Shown here in pieces: positions 1-6,201 of a stretch of DNA of 8,311 bases. Position numbers and translations under genes: made by a program. The stretch spans positions 1-8,311 of the forward strand of contig JAEWWO010000301.1 in the NCBI GenBank assembly GCA_023396345.1, given 5' to 3'. Each line of letters begins with the position of its first letter. Position 1 is the stretch's first letter. The notes under the pieces are model-generated. The model made no database searches and had not been told where the DNA came from. It saw only the letters and a program-made list of their open reading frames with translations. The DNA comes from Bacteroidota bacterium. Its GTDB lineage: Bacteria; Bacteroidota; Bacteroidia; Chitinophagales; Chitinophagaceae.

Positions 1-10
1 TATTTCGTCC

Positions 11-43
11 TTGTTAATTGCATTGAATTTTTATTTATCTTTC
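11..43 (+). promoter_or_regulatory. candidate promoter for the lemA-DUF2207 operon
   Basis: The sequence TATCTTTC at 36-43 matches seven of eight positions of the Bacteroidota -7 consensus TAnnTTTG. A TTG at 11-13 could be the -33 element, though the 22-base gap is rather long; a second TTG at 18-20 lies too close. The start codon of lemA follows 19 bases after the -7 box, so the leader would be short. This is a pattern match by eye in AT-rich DNA, and chance matches are common there. Confidence 0.35.
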
Positions 44-62
44 CTGTAAATATTTTAAAACT

Positions 63-620
63 ATGATTACACTAATAATTATTGTAGCATTAATTGTCAT
101 CTTTCTTTTGTACGGAGTGGGTATCTACAACCGTTTAGTAAAATTAAGAACGCTTGTACAGGAAGCCTGGAGCAGCATTGATGTAATGCTTAAAAAACGT
201 CATGACTTAATTCCCAATCTCGTGGAAACCGTGAAAGGCTATGCTTCTCATGAAAGAGAAACACTGGATAGTGTTACCTCTGCAAGAACACAGGCATTAA
301 GCGCTAACGGTGTTAAAGAAAAAGAAGCCGCAGAAAATCAGCTTTCAAGAGCTGTAACAAGTTTATTTGCTGTAGCCGAGCAATATCCCGACCTGAAAGC
401 CAATACTAACTTTCAGCAGTTGCAAACAGAGCTTGCAAACATAGAAGGAGATATTGAAAAATCAAGAAGATACTACAACGGAACTGTACGAGACAATAAT
501 ATTTTGATAGACAGTTTCCCAAGTAATATTATTGCTTCTATGTTTGGCTTTATAAAATCTGCTTTCTTTGAGCTGGATAATGTGGCAGAGAGAGAAGTTC
601 CCAATGTAAGTTTTAAATAA
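63..620 (+). CDS. lemA: LemA family membrane-anchored protein
   Basis: This is a complete LemA-family protein of 185 residues, the usual family length. Residues 1-20 form one hydrophobic membrane anchor, and the rest is a long, charged helical region expected to fold as a helical bundle. The family signature is clear at residues 34-75 (EAWSSIDVMLKKRHDLIPNL, then GYASHE and a TSAR-type end). A second conserved stretch, 106-157, includes AEQYPDLKAN, FQQLQ, IEGDIEKSRRYYN and the NNILIDSFPSN block. The ATG at 63 is chosen because the membrane anchor begins there at once. The biochemical role of LemA is not settled; members are membrane proteins frequently encoded beside DUF2207 or TPM-domain proteins. 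Here a DUF2207 gene follows after 11 bases, so the two are probably co-transcribed and may act in the same envelope complex, which is an inference from neighbourhood. Confidence 0.93.
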   Translation: MITLIIIVALIVIFLLYGVGIYNRLVKLRTLVQEAWSSIDVMLKKRHDLIPNLVETVKGYASHERETLDSVTSARTQALSANGVKEKEAAENQLSRAVTSLFAVAEQYPDLKANTNFQQLQTELANIEGDIEKSRRYYNGTVRDNNILIDSFPSNIIASMFGFIKSAFFELDNVAEREVPNVSFK

Positions 621-631
621 ATGTAATTTTA

Positions 632-2536
632 TTGAAACAGATTTTTCTTTTCATTTGTTTGTTCCTAGCAACACTTGCTCAAGCGCAGACGGAGCGTATT
701 GTTTCGTTTCATTCAGATATTGTGGTAGATACTATTACTACAATCAAGGTAAAAGAAACGATCAAAGTATATGCGGCAGGAGATGTAATAAGACGTGGTA
801 TTACAAGAGCATTGCCAGTTGAGCGCAATATAAAAGATAAAAAGGAAAGGGTAGAGTATGATATAGTTTCTGTAAAAAGAGATGGTGAAAACGAACCGCA
901 TCATACGGAAACATCTTCGGGGTATATGACTATTTATCTGGGAAGTTCAGATACTTATTTATCTCCCGGTGAATATACTTATGAAATTGTTTATACGGCT
1001 ACCAATCAAATCGGTTTCTTTACTGATTACGATGAACTATACTGGAATGTAAATGGTACGCAGACTTCTTTCTCCACCGATGAAGTTTCAGCAACTGTTA
1101 CGCTGCCTGCGCAGGCGCGTGTGCTGCAACAATCCTGCTATACGGGAAGCTACAGCAGCACAGAGCAGAATTGTACTTTTAATAAATTGTCAGAAAATAC
1201 TTTTAACTGGCAGACTTCCGGTTTGAATCCGGGTGAAGGATTAACCATTGCCGTTGGGTTTACTAAAGGAGTAATTGCTCAGCCTCCGCCGCCACCGCCA
1301 CCATCTTTTTTTGAGCGTTTTGGTTTACTTATCATTACACTTCTGGCGTTCATAGCATTAGGGGCTTATTATTATTTCACATGGATGAAGTATGGTGTTG
1401 ATCCTCCGAAACCTACTGTTTATCCGCAATTCAACATTCCGCAAGATCTCTCTCCGGCGTCTGTCGGTATGATTCATTATGAGTATTTTTCAACCAGATT
1501 TATAACAGCCAGCTTAGTGAATCTTGCTGTAAAAGGATATATTCACATCTCTCAAAATCAGACAAAAACTTTAGGAATATTTACTTCTACCAACTTTTTA
1601 TTAAAGAAAATAAAGGAGGCGGATGACTCTCTTCCGCACGAGGAAAAAAGATTGTTGAATGTATTGTTTACTACAGGCGATACAGTTTCTATTGACGGTA
1701 AGTATAATTCAAAAATTGAATCTGTAGTGAATACTTACACAATGGATGTAAAATATAAACATAAGAAATTGCTGAATGAAGGAAACAATACTAAAATGCT
1801 TATTCTTCCGTCAGTAATTATTTCTTTGGTGTACATATTGTGTTTGGCGTTTACTTCTTATTTTGCTGATTGGGCATCAAAGCCATTTATCTGGATAGCA
1901 GGTTTTATTTCTCTTTTCATTAGTATTGCAATCTGTGTGTTGTTGAGTTATATTTTAAATTTATTTTCTTGGTTTAAGTGGGTTTTTCTTGCATTGTCTG
2001 TTTTCGTTATAATTGTTTTTATGGCAATTGTAGTTTTAGATAATAATTTTGCAGAACATGGAAACTATTACATCTCAGCCGGTTTTTTAATTTTTTCTTT
2101 TATAGGAGTTTGTGCTTACCAGTATTTTGTAAGATGTCCTTCGGAAGATAAGTTGCATATAAAATCTTTGATAGAAGGTTTTGAAATGTACATGGGTACT
2201 GCTGAAGAAAGGCAGCTGCAATATTTTAATCCGCCTGAAATGACTCCACAGGTTTTTGAAAAATTATTGCCTTACGCAATGGTACTGAACGTTGACAAGA
2301 TATGGGGAAAGAAATTTGAAGATGTATTAAAAAGAATGTCAATGAATCAACAGTACACAACTACCTGGTACAATGGAACTTCATTTACACCTATGTTGCT
2401 TGGAAATGCATTAGGATCAAGCCTTACCAATTCTATGACTTCTGCTTCTACACAACCTTCATCGTCCGGTAGTGGTTCGGGAGGTGGTGGATTCTCCGGC
2501 GGCGGCGGTGGTGGCGGAGGAGTAGGAGGCTGGTAG
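632..2536 (+). CDS. DUF2207 family membrane protein with Gly-rich C-terminal tail
   Basis: This 634-residue protein fits the DUF2207 family. A signal peptide at residues 1-18 (probable cut AQA/QT) leads to an exported beta-rich domain, about 20-215, with two cysteines (169 and 181) that could pair. A run of seven prolines (218-224) precedes the first membrane helix (about 229-250). A cytoplasmic segment follows, with the family-like block YEYFSTRFITASLVNLAVKG (284-302 region), then four more helices near 389-411, 418-441, 447-469 and 480-500. After these come GFEMYMGTAEERQLQ (516-530) and LLPYAMVLNVDKIWGKKF (545-562), both strong DUF2207 hallmarks. The tail (612-634) is nearly all glycine and ends in Trp. 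The start is TTG at 632: the next in-frame Met is near residue 99, and an in-frame stop lies at 614-616, so only TTG keeps the signal peptide. Function is unknown; it probably works with the upstream LemA. Confidence 0.9.
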   Translation: MKQIFLFICLFLATLAQAQTERIVSFHSDIVVDTITTIKVKETIKVYAAGDVIRRGITRALPVERNIKDKKERVEYDIVSVKRDGENEPHHTETSSGYMTIYLGSSDTYLSPGEYTYEIVYTATNQIGFFTDYDELYWNVNGTQTSFSTDEVSATVTLPAQARVLQQSCYTGSYSSTEQNCTFNKLSENTFNWQTSGLNPGEGLTIAVGFTKGVIAQPPPPPPPSFFERFGLLIITLLAFIALGAYYYFTWMKYGVDPPKPTVYPQFNIPQDLSPASVGMIHYEYFSTRFITASLVNLAVKGYIHISQNQTKTLGIFTSTNFLLKKIKEADDSLPHEEKRLLNVLFTTGDTVSIDGKYNSKIESVVNTYTMDVKYKHKKLLNEGNNTKMLILPSVIISLVYILCLAFTSYFADWASKPFIWIAGFISLFISIAICVLLSYILNLFSWFKWVFLALSVFVIIVFMAIVVLDNNFAEHGNYYISAGFLIFSFIGVCAYQYFVRCPSEDKLHIKSLIEGFEMYMGTAEERQLQYFNPPEMTPQVFEKLLPYAMVLNVDKIWGKKFEDVLKRMSMNQQYTTTWYNGTSFTPMLLGNALGSSLTNSMTSASTQPSSSGSGSGGGGFSGGGGGGGGVGGW

Positions 2537-2546
2537 CCCTTTGAAA

Positions 2547-3110
2547 TTATTTGTTTATTTCTCTTCTAATTCTGCTGAGTGAGGTATCGGTAATACCGAG
2601 ATAAGAAGCTATTTGTTTTAATGGAGCGTACTGAATAATTTGTGGTTTTTCTTCCGTCAGTTTTAAATATAAGGTGGAAGCATTTTGCGTAATCATATTC
2701 AGTGAACGTTGCTTCATAGCAAATACCTGAAACGAAAACCACATTCTTCCCCATTCTCTGAAGCCTTCAAATTTGTGAAACAATTCCTGAAATTTATCAA
2801 ACTTAATTTTCCATACAACAATATCAGTCAAAGCCTGAAGATTTTCCTGCGAAGGTATTCTTTGAAATAAAGAAGAGGGTACAATTACAATTTCATTTTC
2901 TACAAAAAATTCTGTTGTAATTTCATTTCCGTCAAAGTCATACACAAAAGCTCTTGCCAAGCCTTTCTCTAAAACATAGTATTCATGCGCTGTTTTGCCT
3001 TCTTTTAAAAGAATTTCACCTTTGGCAAATTCCATTTTTTCATGAGATGCAGATAAAACATCCAGCTCTTTTTTTCCTATGAGCGGGTGTTGATAGACTT
3101 TTGAGAACAT
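2547..3110 (-). CDS. Crp/Fnr family transcriptional regulator
   Basis: This 187-residue protein has the Crp/Fnr layout. A cyclic-nucleotide-binding-like beta-roll (about 27-103) contains FAKGEILLKEGK, YYVLEKGLARAF and FFVENEIVIVPSSLF. A connecting helix leads to a short C-terminal winged helix-turn-helix (about 157-187) whose recognition helix, TDTSLSRIRREI, has the form seen in many Bacteroidota regulators. The segment that in cAMP receptors carries the phosphate-binding Arg-Ser-Ala reads SQENLQAL here, so cAMP binding is unlikely; there is no cysteine cluster for an iron-sulfur centre either, so the signal is unknown. The gene lies 38 bp downstream of the E1 gene on the same strand and may share its transcript. 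Its stop is 10 bp from that of the DUF2207 gene, which converges on it. Targets cannot be read from the sequence. Confidence 0.88.
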   Translation of the reverse strand: MFSKVYQHPLIGKKELDVLSASHEKMEFAKGEILLKEGKTAHEYYVLEKGLARAFVYDFDGNEITTEFFVENEIVIVPSSLFQRIPSQENLQALTDIVVWKIKFDKFQELFHKFEGFREWGRMWFSFQVFAMKQRSLNMITQNASTLYLKLTEEKPQIIQYAPLKQIASYLGITDTSLSRIRREINK

Positions 3111-3148
3111 AGAATATTTATTTTTATTGATAATTAGCAGAAAAAATA

Positions 3149-5548
3149 TTATTCCATCATCATATCATTAACTGTTTCTACAATGTCTTCAATGTTAGGT
3201 TTGCTGAAATAGTCTCCGTCCGAAGCATAGGCAGGGCGGTGTTCTTTACCGGTTAATGTTCTCGGTTTTATGTCGAGATATTTATAACCTTCCTGCTCTT
3301 CAATAACTTTATTAAACATGAAGGCAGCGGCACCTCCCGGTACGTCTTCATCTACAAAAAGAATTCTGTTTGTTTTTTTCAGCGACTCTACAATAGTATG
3401 ATTAATATCGAAAGGCAGTAAAGTTTGCACATCAATAATTTCGCAGGAAATACCCAGATAATCAAGGCGTATTGTGGCTCTTTCTATTTGGCGTAAAACA
3501 GAACCATAAGAGACAATAGTTACATCTGTTCCTTCTTTTAAAACTTCCGGCACACCCATTGGTACGGTAATGTCAGTAAGGTTTTGCGGTAATAACTCTT
3601 TTAGTCTGTAACCATTCAGGCATTCAATTATCAATCCCGGATCATTACTTTTTAAAAGTGTGTTATACATGCCCGCAGCTCTTGTCATATCTCTTGGTAC
3701 GCACACATGCATACCTCTGAGGCTGTTAATGATTGTGCCCATGGGCGATCCGCTATGAAACATTCCTTCTAAACGATGTCCTCTTGTGCGTACAATCAGC
3801 GGACAGGATTGTCTGCCGTCAGTGCGGTAATGCAATGTGGCAACGTCGTCCGATAAAGGTTCCAGTCCGTAAAGAAGATAATCCAGATATTGTATTTCGG
3901 CTATTGGTCTTAAGCCGCGAAGTGCAAGTCCCATGCCTTTTCCTATGATGGATAATTCACGTATACCCGTATCGAAAATTCTTTCTTTTCCAAACTTTTG
4001 CTGCAATCCTGAAAAGCCCTGATTTACATCGCCTATATGTCCCAGATCTTCTCCGAAAGCTACAAGTTTATTGTTGGTGGCAAAAGCATTTTCAAAATAT
4101 TTATTCAGTATTTCAAAACCGTTTAATTCTTTTGCATTATCAGTATATACCGGCTTTATTTCTTCTACCTTTAAAGCAGAAGTAATGCCTTCGTTTAGCT
4201 GATTTTTATCGTAAACATGATGCCATTTCTTTTTTAATGACTGATAATAATTGTCGAGTTGCTCATTTGTAATATTTGTCTTTTGCAGAATGTTCAGTGT
4301 TTTAGATAAAGCAATCAGCGAATCCTTTATCATGGGCTCTTTATTGTCTTTCAGGAAATCATAAATTTCCACCAGCATCTCATCTGCTTCTTTCTCACCC
4401 GTACGTATATTCTCCAGTTCGGCCAATGTTTCTTTAGCCTGAATTCTTAATGGAGTAATATATTTTTCGTAAGCATTCTTTCTTGCTTCACGCACTTTTT
4501 CTTTAGCTTTTCTGCGGATTTCATCGAGTGTGTCTTCCTCTGCAATTCCATTTTCAATAATCCACTCTCTCATTTTTTTAACGCAGTCATTGTGTCGTTC
4601 CCATTGCAGGCGCTCCTGCGATTTATAGCGTTCGTGGCTGCCAGATGTAGAGTGTCCCTGCGGTTGCGTGATTTCTGTTACATGAAAAAGAGCGGGAATA
4701 TGCGTGTCTCTTATTTTTTGAATAGCTTTTTCAAATACTTCGCACATTTCCTGATAATCCCATCCTTTTACTGTATAAATATCAATTCCGTTGGTACCCG
4801 GTTGTTTTTTTAATCCTGCCAAAGCTTCGGAAATAGAGCCTTTTGTAGTTTGTTGTTTTGTAGGAACGGATATCCCGTATCCGTCGTCCCATACAAAGGC
4901 TGCTAACGGCACCTGCAATACTCCGGCTGCATTCATGGTTTCCCAGAAATGTCCTTCAGAAGTTGCGGCATCGCCTATGGTAGAAAAACATACTTCATTG
5001 CCGTTGTCGGATAATTTTTTAAACTCTTCCGTTTGTAATGCCGGATTGTTTCTGAATTGTTTGGATGCAAAAGCCAAACCCAATGCACGTGGCATTTGTG
5101 CTGCGGTAGGAGCGATGTCTGCTGCAGTATTTTTTGTTTCGGCAAGCGGAAGCCATTCGCCGTTCTCATTTATATTTTTAGATACATAATGACAAATCAT
5201 ATTCCTTCCCGAACTCATGGTATCATGATTTGGGTTGGTGTCTGCATACATCTGTGAGAAAAATTGTTCCAGGTCACTTATTCCTGTAGCAAAAATTAAT
5301 GTCTGATCTCTGTAATAGCCGGAGCGCCAGTCTCCGTTTTTGAAATTACGGGCTAATGCCACCTGAGCAACTTCTTTACCATCTCCGAAAATACCAAACT
5401 TTGCCTTTCCTGTGAGTACTTCTCTTCTGCCTAAAAGACTGGCTTCGCGGCTTTCTACAACAATACGAAAATCATTCAGTACGGACGCACGAAAATCATC
5501 AAACGACAGCATTTCATTGCTAGTTTCAGTTTGTAAGTGTTCTTCCAT
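3149..5548 (-). CDS. 2-oxoacid dehydrogenase E1 component, fused alpha and beta subunits
   Basis: This 799-residue protein joins both E1 subunits of a thiamine-diphosphate-dependent 2-oxoacid dehydrogenase, most like the branched-chain (2-oxoisovalerate) type; pyruvate is also possible. It would decarboxylate the 2-oxoacid and acylate the lipoyl group of an E2 partner in the cytoplasm. The alpha part spans about 20-320: YYRDQT (78-83), thiamine motif GDAATSEG (192-199) ending in WDDGYGIS (220-227), and the substrate/phosphorylation-loop equivalent QGHSTSGSHERYK (297-309). A charged, helical linker fills about 320-470. The beta part begins near 476: FGED with the catalytic-type Glu500, FDTGIREL (525-532), the active-site His598 in MFHSGSP, and a transketolase C-terminal domain at about 665-790. 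The Asn-Asn usual in the thiamine motif is Asp-Asp here (221-222). The ATG at 5546-5548 gives a plausible N-terminus. No E2 or E3 gene is in the window; the Crp/Fnr gene follows after 38 bp. Confidence 0.92.
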   Translation of the reverse strand: MEEHLQTETSNEMLSFDDFRASVLNDFRIVVESREASLLGRREVLTGKAKFGIFGDGKEVAQVALARNFKNGDWRSGYYRDQTLIFATGISDLEQFFSQMYADTNPNHDTMSSGRNMICHYVSKNINENGEWLPLAETKNTAADIAPTAAQMPRALGLAFASKQFRNNPALQTEEFKKLSDNGNEVCFSTIGDAATSEGHFWETMNAAGVLQVPLAAFVWDDGYGISVPTKQQTTKGSISEALAGLKKQPGTNGIDIYTVKGWDYQEMCEVFEKAIQKIRDTHIPALFHVTEITQPQGHSTSGSHERYKSQERLQWERHNDCVKKMREWIIENGIAEEDTLDEIRRKAKEKVREARKNAYEKYITPLRIQAKETLAELENIRTGEKEADEMLVEIYDFLKDNKEPMIKDSLIALSKTLNILQKTNITNEQLDNYYQSLKKKWHHVYDKNQLNEGITSALKVEEIKPVYTDNAKELNGFEILNKYFENAFATNNKLVAFGEDLGHIGDVNQGFSGLQQKFGKERIFDTGIRELSIIGKGMGLALRGLRPIAEIQYLDYLLYGLEPLSDDVATLHYRTDGRQSCPLIVRTRGHRLEGMFHSGSPMGTIINSLRGMHVCVPRDMTRAAGMYNTLLKSNDPGLIIECLNGYRLKELLPQNLTDITVPMGVPEVLKEGTDVTIVSYGSVLRQIERATIRLDYLGISCEIIDVQTLLPFDINHTIVESLKKTNRILFVDEDVPGGAAAFMFNKVIEEQEGYKYLDIKPRTLTGKEHRPAYASDGDYFSKPNIEDIVETVNDMMME

Positions 5549-5578
5549 GTTACGAATATACCAAAAAGTTTTTTAAGG

Positions 5579-5586
5579 CAAAGTGA
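5579..5586 (-). promoter_or_regulatory. possible -7 element upstream of the E1 gene
   Basis: Read on the - strand this is TCACTTTG, seven of eight matches to the Bacteroidota -7 consensus TAnnTTTG, lying 30 bases before the E1 start codon. No convincing -33 TTG is found at the expected spacing, so the call is weak. It sits in the 160-bp gap (5549-5708) between osmC and E1, where I see no gene, no RNA and no strong hairpin; the gap itself is the better argument that E1 has its own promoter. Confidence 0.22.
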
Positions 5587-5708
5587 AAAAAGTTATGAGT
5601 AGAAAGTTTATAAGTTGAAGGATCAGCTTGTATAATTATTTCATTACACAACGCTCTTATAATCTATTCATGGTCATAATCTCCTTCTTTGAAGACGACA
5701 AGAAGCTG

Positions 5709-6116
5709 TTACCAGTTAAAAGTAATATTCTGTATCAGTTCTTCGTGAAGACTTTTGGCTACAGGGCAGGTGAGTCCTGCATTTTCTATAATTGTTTTAT
5801 CTTTTTCACTTAATGATGATAAGGATTTTGGAAGATGCACATCAATTTTTATTTCTGTAATGCGGCGTGGATTTGTACCCATAACTTTGGTTACTTCCAT
5901 TTCAGTATTTGTCAGGTCAATTCCCATGTCTCTTGCCTTGATGCCCATAATAGTCATCATACAGCTGCCCAAAGCTGTTGCTACCAAATCAGTGGGCGAA
6001 AATAATTCTCCTTTACCCTGATTATCTACTGGCGCATCTGTCAATACTGTTGAACTGCTTTGCAGATGCGTCATTTCTGTTCTTAAATCTCCTTGGTAAA
6101 TTATTTTTGACGTCAT
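5709..6116 (-). CDS. OsmC/Ohr family redox protein
   Basis: This complete 135-residue protein belongs to the OsmC superfamily, whose characterised members reduce organic hydroperoxides with a cysteine pair. Both family cysteines are present: Cys52 in the helix motif PTDLVATALGSCMM (41-54) and Cys117 in GLTCPVAKSLH (114-124). The Glu at 37, just before FSPTDL, is also typical. Length and motif spacing suit the short OsmC/YhfA-like group rather than the Ohr group, but the subfamily is not certain from reading alone. The ATG at 6114-6116 starts directly at the first beta-strand (TSKIIYQGDL). The gene stands alone: a strong terminator separates it from the upstream GH2 gene, and 160 bp separate it from E1 downstream. 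The physiological electron donor and substrate cannot be told from the sequence; in some bacteria lipoylated proteins reduce Ohr-type enzymes. Confidence 0.9.
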   Translation of the reverse strand: MTSKIIYQGDLRTEMTHLQSSSTVLTDAPVDNQGKGELFSPTDLVATALGSCMMTIMGIKARDMGIDLTNTEMEVTKVMGTNPRRITEIKIDVHLPKSLSSLSEKDKTIIENAGLTCPVAKSLHEELIQNITFNW

Positions 6117-6139
6117 AGTTTTAAATATTTTTATTAAAA

Positions 6140-6147
6140 TAAAGGTA
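6140..6147 (-). promoter_or_regulatory. possible -7 element upstream of the OsmC-family gene
   Basis: On the - strand this reads TACCTTTA, seven of eight matches to TAnnTTTG, 23 bases before the start codon. A T-rich stretch, which is also the T-tract of the terminator at 6164-6169, lies where a -33 element would be. The position between a terminator and a start codon is right for a promoter, but the match is by eye and the region is AT-rich. Confidence 0.3.
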
Positions 6148-6163
6148 GTAAATTTCTTTTACT

Positions 6164-6188
6164 AAAAAACCCTCTCCTTTGGAGAGGG
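6164..6188 (-). terminator. rho-independent terminator of the GH2 gene
   Basis: A perfect 8-bp inverted repeat (CCCTCTCC at 6170-6177, GGAGAGGG at 6181-6188) encloses a 3-base loop. On the - strand it is followed at once by six T (6169-6164) and starts 13 bases after the GH2 stop codon, which is the classic arrangement for an intrinsic terminator. A run of seven T on the + strand at 6197-6203 means the hairpin could also act in the other direction, although no + strand gene reads into it. The same sequence resembles a dispersed repeat (see findings). Confidence 0.85.
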
Positions 6189-6201
6189 CAGGGTGATTTT
6201 T

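Noticed and set aside
2528..2540. Small hairpin GGCT-GGT-AGCC at the convergent DUF2207/regulator junction
   Set aside because: A 4-bp stem is too weak, and it arises from the Gly-Trp-stop codons; the 10-bp gap leaves no room for a clear terminator.
4791..5189. 132-residue open frame on the + strand
   Set aside because: It lies wholly antisense to the conserved alpha half of E1, has no recognisable domain, and its composition is what the reverse of a coding region gives.
5684..5705. Hairpin CTTCTT/AAGAAG downstream of the OsmC-family gene as its terminator
   Set aside because: The stem is only 6 bp and AT-rich with a 10-base loop, and no T-run follows on the - strand.
5628..5813. 61-residue open frame on the + strand covering the osmC-E1 gap
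   Set aside because: More than half is antisense to the OsmC-family gene, it has no family resemblance, and no promoter pattern precedes it.
5755..6021. 88-residue open frame on the + strand
   Set aside because: It is antisense within the OsmC-family gene; the hydrophobic look comes from reading the opposite strand of that gene.
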